DNA of 64,000 nt from Aurelia coerulea (GCA_039566865.1 CM076943.1:10030001-10094000); one strand, 5' to 3'. Numbered from the stretch's first letter, positions 45,691 through 56,507 are shown. A program made the numbers and translations. The notes: a model not told the origin generated them from the letters alone.

Positions 45691-45736
45691 TAGACAGTTT
45701 CTTGTGAAAAAATTCTGATGTTGTTTTTCCTTCTAG

Positions 45737-46197
45737 GTCTGTCACGTTCATTGCTGCATCATTTTGGCCTAAAAATTCCTCAATCTCGTGGGTCTTCAAA
45801 ACATCTACGACGATCAATGAGTGACAGTGGCATCACTCTGCTGTCCTCTTCTCGTGCTAGCACAATTACAAGTCAGCAAGAACCCAGCAAAAGTGAACTT
45901 AGTGTTGAAATGAGCATACACGATCCAAAGTTACGCATAAAAAATGAAGCAGCTATTTGCAGAGAAGATAGTGTTGATAGCGCCATGTCAGACAAAGGAA
46001 TGCAAACACTCCATTCTGGCAACATCACGAAAAAGAAATGGAAATTTGCGAAAAATCTTTTCAGGGTAAAGAAGAAAACCCAAGAGGGAGAAAGTAGTAT
46101 AGAAAGCATTGACAATTTACATAGTTCTCGGATGAAATCTAAGAAAAACCTTTTCTTTAGGAAAAATGAAAAACAAATTGTTAAAGTAGTCAATTAA
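45737..46197 (+). CDS. Membrane protein exon 7 (C terminus)
   Basis: The exon follows a TTTTTCCTTCTAG acceptor, enters in phase 1 (completing a Gly codon) and ends TAA. Its 153 codons read as Ser-rich sequence (RRSMSDSGITLLSSSRAS, EDSVDSAMSDKG) followed by a strongly basic, amphipathic tail with KKKWKFAKNLFRVKKK and KSKKNLFFRKNEK. The tail could contact acidic lipids or act as a nuclear signal if the cytoplasmic part were released; this is inference. It completes a gene of about 1896 codons if the 19-base gap in exon 1 is filled. Confidence 0.8.
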
Positions 46198-46466
46198 CAT
46201 TTGGTAGTCTTAATTTATGCATTATATATGTTTTCACGAATGCAGCTCGAACAGGTCTCTTTTAGGGGTGATTCTGAATCTCACTATACACTATTTCACT
46301 TATAGCTTGTTGATTTATGATTTATACTAACTTCCTTAGTAAAGGAGGCGTTTGTAAATTGCTAATGTAAAAGTAGGCACGACAGATGCAAAAAAGCTCT
46401 CAAATATCGAAGATCGGTTCAAAAATGATGGGCGAGTATTAATATTAAGGAAATTCATTTACAATC

Positions 46467-46472
46467 AATAAA
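46467..46472 (+). terminator. Polyadenylation signal of gene 2
   Basis: AATAAA lies 270 bases after the stop codon with no competing closer signal, a plausible 3' UTR length. Confidence 0.55.
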
Positions 46473-46589
46473 AAATACTTTGAACGCTTTTTGAGATCGA
46501 GAACGAATGTGTTTTTGCGTGAAGTAATGGAAACAGTGCCTTTGCACATCTCTTTTTCAATAATCTACAGTAGATATATTTAACTTCAA

Positions 46590-46968
46590 AGACGACAAAA
46601 TGTTAAACAGGTTGAAAACCTTATTCTGAGCTACAATGCTGTAAATCTTGCTTGAAGGCCATCATTTTGAATTTTTTGTATCAATATTCAAGTCTCCAAT
46701 GATTACTTTCGTTTTTCCCTGACAGCTGTGACGAAACTAGAAGCAGTAAAAAGTAAATTGATCAGCAAGCATCATACAACAAAATCAGGCAATCCTGAAA
46801 GAGCTAAAATTGTTAAATGTCAAAGCCAATCACAGGATCAGCTATATTTGGGAAAATAATTTGGTCTTTGATTTTTTCGCCAAAATAGAAACTTAAAAAT
46901 CAGCCCTATGATAACATTCTGGTGATTTTTCAAGCAGGATTATTTATTTGCGACACCCCCGTATCATT
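46590..46968. mobile_element. Truncated relative of the 36335-36873 element
   Basis: It matches that element in spaced blocks (TCTCCAATGAT, GCTATATTTGGGAAAATAAT against GCTATGTCTAAGAAAATAAT, TTTTTCAAGC and the final GCGACACCCCCGTA). The left terminus is missing. Confidence 0.6.
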
Positions 46969-47098
46969 TCAAAATATTTTGCATAGCAATTTACCACTGC
47001 TGAAAACAGGGGCGCACATTCCGAAAATCATTGGGGGGTTGTAAATGCATTTGGGACCGAATTTTTAACAGTTGAACCAAGACGTAAGCTACGATATT

Positions 47099-47422
47099 CA
47101 GGGACCGCGCAGCGGTGCTATAGTGGGGGGGGGGGGGCTGAACGGCGAGCGCAGCGAGCCGAAACTTTTTTGAGACCACGCCATTTAGAACAACGGAAAA
47201 CGCCCCTTTCAAAAAAGACTTGCGTCTTTACGTCTATATTTATATTCAGTTCGGTTTAGAAAAGATTTCAATTACTATGCAAAATTGTCCATGGTTGACA
47301 CATAAATTGTATACAAGTTGTTTTTCTTCGTTGTCATTGATGTTTTAAAAGTTTTTAGGCCTATTTTTGAAAAAAATGAGGGGGCTTTGGCCCCCCCTAG
47401 CCCAATGGCTGCGCGGTCCCTG
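47099..47422. mobile_element. Inverted-repeat element, CAGGGACCGCGCAGC ends
   Basis: CAGGGACCGCGCAGCGGTGC at the left and GGCTGCGCGGTCCCTG at the right are inverses. Flanks share only GATAT, so the target duplication is unclear. Phrases GCGAGCGCAGCGAGC and GACCACGCCATTTAGA are shared with other G/C-rich hAT-like MITEs here. A similar terminus starts near 63914. Confidence 0.65.
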
Positions 47423-47494
47423 GATATGCTGGATTGCCATCGAAACTTCCCACGGGCGGATGCAGCCTGAAGTTGAAGGGGGGAATAAAGCTAC

Positions 47495-49694
47495 AACGCA
47501 CAAAAATATTCCTCCTAAAATTCTTAAATCCAATTCTGATGTATGTGTAGAACCTTTGACGAAAATATTTAATGATTGCATAGAAAATTCGTCCTTTCCT
47601 GATGAACTAAAATGCGCGGATGTCACATCTCTTCCCAAGAATGGACCAACCAACTCTAGGACTAACTTTCGGCCAATCAGCGTTCTGCCTACGGTCTCAA
47701 AACTGTTTGAAAGAATAATGGACAAACAGATAGTTGCATATATTACACCCTTTTTATCGTCACTTCTCTGTGGTTTTCAAAAAGGTTACAGTGCCCAGCA
47801 TGCTCTCGTACGGCTCTTAGAAAAATGCAAAATTAGCCTTGATGAAGGTGGCAAGGCAGGGGCTGTATTGATGGACCTGTCCAAGGCATTTGATTGCATC
47901 AGACACGATCTTTTGATTGCAAAATTGCATGCCTACGGTTTCTCCCGCGAAGCATTAACACTAATTAATGATTACCTCATAAATAGACAACAAAGAGTAA
48001 AAGTAAATGGGTCGTTCAGTTCTTGGAAAAGCGTCACACGAGGTGTTCCTCAGGGGTCAGTCTTAGGGCCTCTGTTATTCAACATATACATTAATGATCT
48101 TCTACTCTTCATTCAAAACTCGGATATAGGTAATTATGCAGATGATACTACAATCTATGCCTGCGATAAGAACCTGGACAATATAACTCATAGGCTTGAA
48201 AATGACTGTACTTTAGCTTTGGAATGGTTTGCCGACAACTTTATGAAATTAAATGCAGATAAGTGCCATCTTCTGGTTCTTGGGCAGAGATGTGATGATC
48301 CTGTTACTGTTAGGATTGGAAATGCTGATGTTGTAAATAGCTCCGAAGAGAAGCTACTCGGAGTTCAAATTGACAGCAAACTTTCCTTCGATAATCATGT
48401 TTCCATATTGTGCCAAAAGGCTAGCAATAAACTTTATGCACTTGCTCGCATATCCCCATACATGCAGCGGCGGCGCCAGCCGCCGCGAAGTGGGGGGGCA
48501 GTCAACGGAGGGGGTCCGGGGGCGAAGCCCCCGGAAAAATTTTTGGGACCACGCCCTTTAGATCTTAGGGAAACGCCCTTTTTGAAAATAGAAATACGCC
48601 CTTTCTAGATAGAAAACGACAGGTGAAATCATTGATATGCATGCGAGATACTTCAATGCAAGGCTTTGTAATTGTATTACAACAAGTATTACATAGTAAA
48701 ACTTAAAATGAGTTATATGAGAAGGGTATGAGAATGTATTTGAAACATGCATTTGATCTTAAACACAAGTGCCAAAGTATGTAGTCTAAAGAAGTCAGCC
48801 AGCAACGTTGATGATGTTCAAAGGGGAACTTTTCTTGGCTTGATAGCAAACTGGAGATATCCCGCTCACTGCTAATGGGCACCAACTGCTCAAGTCGTTC
48901 TTGTACCATTTTTGCACGCAAGTATGTGTTGATCAACTTCACTTTGCTATGCGATCACAAACGACACACAAATATTTCAGAATGATGAGGTTATATTTAG
49001 CATTAGATGACCAAGAAAGCGAGATTAAAGACTGAACACAGACCTACCCCTACCTTGACATTTTTATATCATTTTTGGACGAATCTAAATTACCACATTT
49101 TCAAAAAAGTGGGGGGGGGGTATTTACCCCCCCATACCCTCCCGTGGCTCCGCCACTGCATACATGGATCAGAGCAAACTAAGAACACTCATGAGGGCAT
49201 TTATTACCAGTCAGTTTCAATACTGTACTTTAATCTGGATGTTTCACAGCAGGCAGCTTAACAAAAAAATTAACAAAATACAGGCAAGGGCTTTGAGAAT
49301 TACTTATAAGGATGCCGAATCTACTTATAGTGAGCTTTTAGAGAAGGACTGTGCCGTTACTATTCATACAAAGAATTTGCAGCTACTTATGACTGAAATG
49401 TACAAAACTAGAAATGACCTGAACCCTTCATTCATGCAGGAAATTTTCTGTGAAAATGAAAGTCATTACAATCTGCGCAACAATAACGAATTCTTTCAAC
49501 CTAGGGTGAGATCTGTCAACAACGGGACAGAAAGCATCCGTTTCAAAGGTCCGCAGCTGTGGCAAATGTTACCACCAACGATACGTAATTCAGAATCCCT
49601 TTGTCAGTTTAAAACAAAAATAAAAAGTTGGAACGGAGAAAATTGTCCATGTAAATTATGCCGCGTTTTTATTCCGAATTTGGGCTTTTTATGA
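47495..49694 (+). pseudogene. LINE reverse transcriptase ORF, interrupted
   Basis: Reverse transcriptase motifs occur in order: NFRPISVLPTVSKLFERIM, GFQKGYSAQHALVRLLEKC, MDLSKAFDCIRHDLLIAKL, RGVPQGSVLGPLLFNIYIN, the catalytic YADD box near 48137, and EKLLGVQIDSKLSFDNHV. The part before the insertion ends at ISPYM (48464). It resumes at 49167 with DQSKLRTLMRAF and runs to a stop at 49692-49694, including LRNNNEFFQPRVRSVNNGTE and GPQLWQMLPPTIRNS, the usual C-terminal block of these elements. The N-terminal endonuclease is missing. Confidence 0.9.
48465..49158. mobile_element. hAT-like MITE inserted in the LINE RT gene
   Basis: The ends CAGCGGCGGCGCCAGC and GTGGCTCCGCCACTG are imperfect inverses of a CAGTGGCGGAGCCA-type terminus. 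The exact 8-bp duplication CATACATG lies at 48457-48464 and 49159-49166. It contains the GGGGGCGAAGCCCCC hairpin and GACCACGCCCTTTAGATC phrase shared with 53722-54155. Confidence 0.92.
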
Positions 49695-50198
49695 TGAATC
49701 TTATTAGATATCTACTTTTACTTTTACACTGTATACTTTTGATGACTTGTAAATATTTTATCCACTATTTTTCTTATGTAATATTTGTATTTTAATGTTT
49801 TAAAGTTGGAATAAATTAGCTAATTACTTTTAGCTATCTTTTTGTCATTTGTAATCCAACAATAAAGAAATTGATAATAATAATAATAAAATACTTGCAA
49901 AGATGGCGTCAACGATACAATGGAAGATGAGCGCGCCGAAGGCGCGCGAAAATTTTTTTGACGCTTTTAAAAGAAAATTCTTTGATTTACTACTAAATAA
50001 CGCCTTGATTGCAAGATGTTTCGATCAAAATTTCGGCCCGAAAAATGAAAATTGCCCTTGCCGGAAGACCTCTTTAACAACCGAGGTCTTGAAGTTGTCG
50101 CGGGACCGAATTTCAAAATTTTGGGACCGAATATTCAGAATTATTGGGGGGGTGTCTCACCCCCCTCACCCCCCATGATGTGCGCCCCTGGCTGAAAA

Positions 50199-50740
50199 TT
50201 TTCTATTCTACGAAGAGAATAAGAAGAAAGTTTTTTAGCAAAACGAGATTTTGCAGATTTTTCAAACGTTGAATCTTTCTGACTCACTTGGTATTTCTTA
50301 ACCTTATTCCACCTGGACTCTGTTGATTCACTCCTCACATGCAAGATACTCGACTAATAGAACACAGGGGACTAAGATGCAAACAATGACAAAGAGCAAG
50401 CACAGGGGACAAAGAAAGACAGTTTTTTAGAACAAAGAAAGACAATTTTTTTTATTTTCAGCAACAATTATTTCCTGGTTTCCCTGTGATTCAATGGCAC
50501 AAATTAAAATAAATCGAACAAGGGTTGACCAAATTAGAAGCCATCTAGTTTTTTCTTTTGTGACCTCTCTCCTAATAAAGGCTTTCAGTGGTCACATGAA
50601 AATTTGTAGAATCTCATAGAGCATTAAATTCTAGGAAGAGTCAGTTGGTACCCCATCATTCTGGCTTCTGTAGTTAAAAAAGCGCTGTATATCAATATTT
50701 GGTTGGGGGGGGGGGGGGGCATCAGATGGAATGGTGTTAA
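50199..50740. other. Intergenic, no gene recognised
   Basis: Nothing is recognised apart from a long G run near 50704-50720. Confidence 0.4.
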
Positions 50741-51133
50741 GCATACACGTATTTTTTCTTATAAGAAACTGCTTATAAGAAACTCAACTCTCAGATCGCC
50801 AAAAAATTAAGAAACTCCAGTAATGGGAAATATAAGCTAAGAAACTATTTATTTCGATAAAGGAAATCCTCGACATGTTTTTACTTTACTTTCACTTGTT
50901 TCCTGTATCATATTAGTCGTAAGGTACTTGAGTAAAAAAATGTCTAAACAGTGGAAAGGCTTAAAAAACCTTGTTTTGAAATGTTCACGAGAGCACAGGT
51001 AGTGAACATGAAGATCGTTATGGAACCTCTAAGAAAATCGTAAGAAAGTCTGAGTACTCAAAATCTGATAATTTTAAGAAACTTCCAGTACTGGCCCAAA
51101 TTCTGAGATCCTTATGCAAAAAATACGAGTATA
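50741..51133. mobile_element. TTTCTTA-motif MITE (ACACGTATTTTTT end)
   Basis: The left end is TACACGTATTTTTTCTTATA and the right end is TGCAAAAAATACGAGTA. The interior repeats TAAGAAAC and includes ACTCAACTCTCAGATCGCC. An inverted copy lies at 51465-51841. Confidence 0.75.
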
Positions 51134-51464
51134 TCGACATAGGTGATGGATGTATTTTGATTCATCAAGGTATATACAATAGGTATGAGAGGAATCAAAG
51201 AGATATGAAATTATGGACGAATGAATTGGCTGCCTGCCATTCATTGGAATGAACTTTTAGCAAGCAGGAGACATTGACTGGGTCATTCTTTGTTTATGAA
51301 TGATAACACAACCTCTCCTGGGGATAAGCATAGTATAATCTATGATGGAAAAATAAATAATCCGAAATCTACTGAGTTAAACAATTAATGGTCTTTTGAA
51401 AACAAATCGATTGAAAAGAAATAGAGGATGATGGCCTTATAGCGGTTTTGATCATCTTACGATA

Positions 51465-51841
51465 CACGTATTTTTTTTTAAAAAGAAACTGCATATAGGA
51501 AGAATACAAGTGTCATAATTTTATTTATACATATTCTTTATGAGAAACTAAGAATCGTAAAGGTCCATAACAATCTTCATGTTCACTACCTGTTCCCTCG
51601 TGAACATTTCAAGACAAGGTCTTTTCAAGCCTTTATATTTAGGTATCACTCGAGTACCTTCCAAGTAATATGGTACAGTAAACAAGTGAAATGAAAGTAG
51701 AAATATGTTGAAGATTCCCTGCATCAAAATGAATAGTTTCTAAAGTTTTTTTCCCAGTACTGGAGTTTCTTAATTTTTTGGCGATCTGAGAGTTCTGAGA
51801 GTTGATTTTCTTATGGGCAGTTTCTTATCAACTCTATTTAT
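51465..51841. mobile_element. Inverted copy of the 50741 MITE
   Basis: It carries the reverse complements GGCGATCTGAGAGTTCTGAG, CTGGAGTTTCTTAATTTTTT and the ATCTTCATGTTCACTACCTG phrase. With 50741-51133 it forms a head-to-head pair 330 bp apart. Confidence 0.75.
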
Positions 51842-53721
51842 ACAAATAGAGTATAGAGGTGGTCCCTCCCCCCTCCCCCCCACCAAACTGTCTCAAATGT
51901 CTCCACTGCTGTTGTCGATATGGTGTTGCAACTCCTCTGCCTTTTACTAAATTTAATTGGCCACCAAATTTTGAAAATTTTGTGGTCCATTGTTGTACCA
52001 CGTGACCTCCAGATGCCCTCATTTGGAGACTAGTCTCAAAGAAAATCTTAAAATTCTCGCTAAATTCTTGCCAATAGCGCTAATGCATGATAAAGTTATA
52101 TACATCATTCGATTGGTCTTGAAAAGTACTTTCATTTGATATACAGTTTGCTTATATTTACTGACACAAGCAACTTTGATATCTATGACGTCATAGAATA
52201 AATGAATTAGGGCAATATATCTCAAAACGTGCGAAAAAGGTCAGGTTCCTTATTATGAACTATTTTCACTAATTAGGAGTCTAAAGATAGAAAATAATTC
52301 ACAATAGAAATCTCAATTAGTCTATTCAATTGCTAATTGCTCATAATTAGCAAGAGTTGCAAATAAATTGATTTTTTTGTGTGTAAATATCTTTCTCTTT
52401 TCTTATTTGCTACTTCTGGCTAAAATTCTGCCTGTTATCTCATGTTAATCTGGACGAATTTTGCTTTTTAATCTCTTTCATATGACTCCTAAGGGATGTA
52501 AAATGACTTTATGTATTGTCCTAGGCAAGGAGCTTACAATTGGACTTATTATTTAGGCTATTTTTTAGGCAATTTGCAACCAATAAATTTCATGAAGTCG
52601 AGTTTGCCTATACAGTTTCAGTACCCATAAAACGCAAGAAAAATCACAACAATACTTTGATCCTTCAGCTTCCAGGACTCTTGATGTTATGATTGTTTGA
52701 AAGCTGGAACTTTCTTCTGGTTTGCTCGGTAGTACGTTTATTCTTTTACTCACCCTCACCATGTAAACTTTTAAAATTATGAGGTCATTTTGATGTCACA
52801 TTCAAGAATATTTTCCTTTTCCTGATACAAAATTTTCTTGTCTTTATGAAACACCATGTGACTATTGAAACACATCCCCCAACGTTGGAAAAACTGTCGA
52901 AAATCAGCCTCAATCAGGCAAAAACTTGCCCTCAGTCTGGCAAAATGTTGGTAAACAATGGACTTTGTGTGTTGGGCAGCCCCCTAGATTGGTTCTTCCC
53001 GAACGCACATGATTTTCAATTTTCAATTTCAATATTTTCATCTCCTATTACAGGACTAGTAAATTATAATGTACATATAAATCTACGAAATTTAATGTGA
53101 AAATAACAATAACATATCAATGATAACGCAACGTATAACGGTATAAATAATAACATGCGAACCAATTTTGTATATAATCGTAAGAATTTATAGTGAACGA
53201 TGAAGAAGAGGGACAACATCCTCAGAGAGCAGGCATCGAGTTGATTTTTGCGCTTTTTTTCATTTATTCAGCTATCTACTAACTAGTTTCGCCCACTAGG
53301 GCATCTTCAGAGCAACATAGCAACCCACTAGGGCATCGTAAGAATTTATATGTATATATATCTTTATGCGTATACTTATGGACTTGGTTTTTGACACAAA
53401 GTTTTTCTATGATATTCGGACAGATAAACAAATTTCGCAAACATTTGTGCTATTTTTCCTTCGTCAGATATATCTAACAATTCCTAAGACTTTAATTTTT
53501 CGGAAATGGTTACAGATGGATAGGTATTACTTTCTGTACCCAATTTTTTGAAAATGGTTTCCCCTAATATCTTTGTTATGGTTGAAACATTAGTCAATAT
53601 AATGAGGTGCGAAAGGGAGCAAAAAACAACAGCAAACATCAACATGTGACATGTCAATATGATGTCATCATGTTGATGACCTCGCCATTTGACCCCTAAG
53701 ATGGCGCCAAGGCGGTCTGTA
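51842..53721. other. Intergenic; MITE remnant and a Penelope-like 3' motif
   Basis: It contains a diverged, partly truncated relative of the 7195-7372 element at about 52870-53015 and the hairpin motif at 53281-53310 described separately. No gene is supported. Confidence 0.45.
53281..53310 (-). other. Hairpin motif resembling retroelement hammerhead-like repeats
   Basis: On the minus strand the sequence is CTGAAGATGCCC, a TAGT loop, then GGGCGAAACTAG. The order CTGANGA, GC-rich stem-loop, GAAAC resembles the hammerhead-like motifs known from Penelope-like retroelements. An extra unpaired base before the stem means it may not be catalytic. CCCACTAGGGCATC is repeated at 53292 and 53325. Confidence 0.35.
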
Positions 53722-54155
53722 CAGGCCCGTCGGAACGAAATTCATATTGGGGGGGCTGAAACTTCATGCGAGCGGAGCGATGATAAATGGGGGTCCGGGG
53801 GCTTGCCCCCGGGAAATTTTTTTATGGCCACGCCCTTTAGATCGTTGAAAAACGTCCCATTTTTTAGAATTGGCAATTTAAAAAAGCAAAGGATGAAGTC
53901 TGATGAGGGTCTTTCCGAGAAAATTCTGAAAAATGGGACTTAATTTCATGAGGATATAGATTATATTTGAATTTTATAATATCAAGGATGATAGCTTGAT
54001 AAATTCTAATAACTTTCTCGAACATAAATAAGTTTGAATCTTCTATTCCACGAGATGGGCTTTCACCGCCTTTTTTACTTACAAAAATGAACGAGCTGCA
54101 GTAAATTATTGGGGGGGCTGAAGCCCCCCCAGCCCCCCCGGTTCCGACGGGCCTG
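53722..54155. mobile_element. hAT-like MITE with CAGGCCCGTCGGAAC ends
   Basis: CAGGCCCGTCGGAAC at the left and GTTCCGACGGGCCTG at the right are perfect inverses. The exact 8-bp duplication GGTCTGTA lies at 53714-53721 and 54156-54163. Both ends carry GGGGGGGCTGAA-type G runs. A fragment of the same family lies at 28385. Confidence 0.92.
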
Positions 54156-54163
54156 GGTCTGTA

Positions 54164-54690
54164 CCTTGTTTGCGTATCAATGTTTTATGACCTCGCCATG
54201 ACCCCTCAGATGGCGCCAACGCGGTCTATCACATCGTCTGAAGTCTAGGCTTGTAATAAATTTATTGATAACAGATAATAAAGGGGAAGAAAGTCGTTTA
54301 TTGTGTAAATTGTGAAAATTGTATCCGGCTTCTCTGCAATTTTCTATCGTCAGCGACTTTATTTTTCTCGTTTTTTTTCCGAAGAAAATCTTTTTGTCAA
54401 TAAATTTTCTCAAGATTAGGATATTTCATGGATGTAGGATTAAAAAGTTAAGTATTTTTTGTCTTTTAATCGAATGCGCTAAAATAACCAGCCAAGACGG
54501 ATAAACGTGGAATTTTGTGGAAAATAAGGAAAATACTAAGGAAATTAAATGTATGGTCAAAACACTGGTCTAAAAGAAAGCTGAACACCAAGAGGAGCGT
54601 GCACACAACTTCAATGTTAGTGTAAAGTCTGCATTTTGACCGACATCTTTGTCATCCTTGTCCTTCGAAAAAATGTTCCGGTATACAAAT
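54164..54690. other. Intergenic, no gene recognised
   Basis: It begins with a second copy of the GACCTCGCCAT...ATGGCGCCAA phrase that also precedes the MITE at 53680-53713, so the MITE sits in one unit of a small duplication. Confidence 0.5.
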
Positions 54691-55084
54691 CATGGGGGGG
54701 GAGGGGTTCTTGGCCAAATTTTGGGTAGGGGTCTGCCGCGAGCATATTCAAAATTGTACCGTTGGCTAGACTAATTTTTACGAAAATGGTACCCTTGGCT
54801 AGACCAATTTGACCATTCTGGACCAATTTTTACGAAAATGGTACCCTTGGCTAGACCAATTTTGACCATTTCCTTGACGAATATTGTCAAATTTGTACAA
54901 AATATGATATCATGACCGTTCGCTAGACCAATATTGTCAAAAATGATACCCTTGGCTAGACCGTTGTAGGCCAAAATTGCAAAAAAAGTATACCCTTGGC
55001 TAGACTAGAAGTCCGAAAAAGTATGCCCTTGCTCGCAGCACATCCCCAGGTACCTTTACTATGGAAGAACCCCCCCCCCCCGTG
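54691..55084. mobile_element. G-run-terminated hAT-like MITE (copy 2 of the 1196 family)
   Basis: CATGGGGGGGGAGGGGTTCT at the left and GAAGAACCCCCCCCCCCGTG at the right. The exact 8-bp duplication ATACAAAT lies at 54683-54690 and 55085-55092. The core repeats ACCCTTGGCTAGACCA as in 1196-1539; the two are close in sequence and have one extra core unit between them. Confidence 0.92.
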
Positions 55085-55092
55085 ATACAAAT

Positions 55093-55976
55093 GCCTCCTT
55101 CCAACCATATTGTCATAATGACTTATCACCCCTTCAAATTTTCTTGTCTCAATAAAGAAACTGCATTTTGTCATCTCTCCCTTTTAGACTAAGTGCTTGA
55201 AAACTTTCATACTCCTGGAAAACAGAAAGGGCCCCATTGGACAAACATCATTGAGAAAACGTCGAAAAAACGTTTCCGAGAAAGTTGTTGAAATTGAACC
55301 CTGGGTACCAGACTTTAAAGAATCTGGCACCCATTGTAGAAATGTTGATGAGTCACTGTTGAAACGTTGAAAATGAGATTGTTAGTCAACTTTGAAATGC
55401 AAATATTAGGCCTGGCTGAAACGTCACATTTTTCACGTGCCAAATTAAATAACGTTTTTTTCAATGAAACGTCAACTGTGAAGTTCTAACAATAGGAACA
55501 TTTAAGTTGATGGAACATTTGTCTGGTTTGGCTGATCAATGTAGAAACCTTATACCAACCTGAATTCAACCTGCAACGTTGAATCAACCTGATTGGGTAA
55601 ATGAAAAATAAATGGAAAACATGACAATAAGAAGATATTAAGTTATGATTATCATGATTATTACCAAAATGATTGAAACAATGAAATGAGGCACTAAATA
55701 GAAATGTTTTGTTTCAAATTGAGTTGGATTTCATCAAATACATGTGAAAGCACAATTTGGCATATATTTGAGATTACTATCTGCAATAATTTAAAAAAGT
55801 ATACAAATTTTGTCGACTACACAGAAAACATTGGTTGCCATGGTTACGGTGCATTATTTAGAATCTTGAAATTTCATCTTTCGATAAAGTATAGATATAA
55901 AGTCAAAGTAGCGGAATCTTGGCATTCTGCTTTGCATATCTTAGCATTGGAGAATAAAACTTGGTTGGGGTGGAAT
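55093..55976. other. Intergenic, no gene recognised
   Basis: A stretch around 55240-55600 repeats TTGAAACGTTGA / AACGTTGAATC phrases (AACGTT-rich) but has no clear unit. Confidence 0.4.
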
Positions 55977-56507
55977 CCAGCATAGGTTCCAAATCTTTAA
56001 ACTTGGCGTAAAAAGGTGGGTGTAAAATTCAATGACCTATTTCTTCTCATTGAATGGCTTGAAAGGAACTTTAGATACTTGTCTATAATTCTACCGTTGG
56101 ACTTTCCAGAAATTTTGAATATTTTTCAAAATTACAGCGTATTCTAAATTTCAGCTCATTTGAGGGTGTGACGTCATCAAATTTCTAAATCATAAACCAG
56201 ATGAGTGACAGACTTTTGCTTGATACCATATTGTAGGCATTCATAAGCTATGGTTTTCTTCGAAATTACTTCATGTTGCGTCAAACAGTTAAGAAATTAC
56301 GATGGTTTTAAGTTTTTTTGAAATTTTTACTTGAATTCCTCCTGAAAAAGAAGAAAACACTCCAACTCGGAAAATATTAAAGATTTCAGAAAAGTCCAAC
56401 GGTAGAATTATAGAGTAATAGCAAAAGTTTCTTTAAAGTCATTCAGTACAAAGAAATAAGTCAGTCAATTTTACACCAGCCTTTTTAAAGATTTGGAACC
56501 TATGCTG
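55977..56507. mobile_element. Inverted-repeat element, CAGCATAGGTTCC ends, arms about 125 bp
   Basis: CAGCATAGGTTCCAAATCTT at the left and AAGATTTGGAACCTATGCTG at the right. Inverted pairs continue with TATAATTCTACCGTTGGACT and AGTCCAACGGTAGAATTATA. It abuts the 56511-60437 foldback element with only a few bases between. Confidence 0.8.

Larger units (their letters stand above)
39488..45736 (+). other. Intron 6 of gene 2 (6.2 kb), packed with mobile DNA
   Basis: It holds the 40227-44100 inverted-repeat element with its nested insertions, a MITE at 45001-45200 and a TA-flanked element at 45291-45690 that ends 46 bases before exon 7. The parts at 39488-40226 and 44101-45000 show no feature I can support. 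Confidence 0.6.
47495..49890 (+). mobile_element. 5'-truncated non-LTR retrotransposon (LINE), split by a hAT-like element
   Basis: Coding sequence begins inside the RT domain and the 3' end is a (TAA/ATA)n tail at about 49870-49890, typical of CR1/Jockey-type LINEs. The insertion at 48465-49158 splits the ORF, but removing it with one target duplication leaves the frame intact, so the LINE was coding-competent in this region when hit. Confidence 0.88.
47007..50190. mobile_element. hAT-like composite element with nested insertions
   Basis: The left terminus is CAGGGGCGCACATTCC and the right terminus is ATGATGTGCGCCCCTG. The exact 8-bp duplication GCTGAAAA lies at 46999-47006 and 50191-50198. 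The termini match those of 2307-3750. Inside lie a G/C-rich inverted-repeat segment (47099-47422), a 5'-truncated LINE (about 47495-49890) and, within the LINE, another hAT-like element (48465-49158). The outer element must have been in place before the LINE. Confidence 0.88.
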
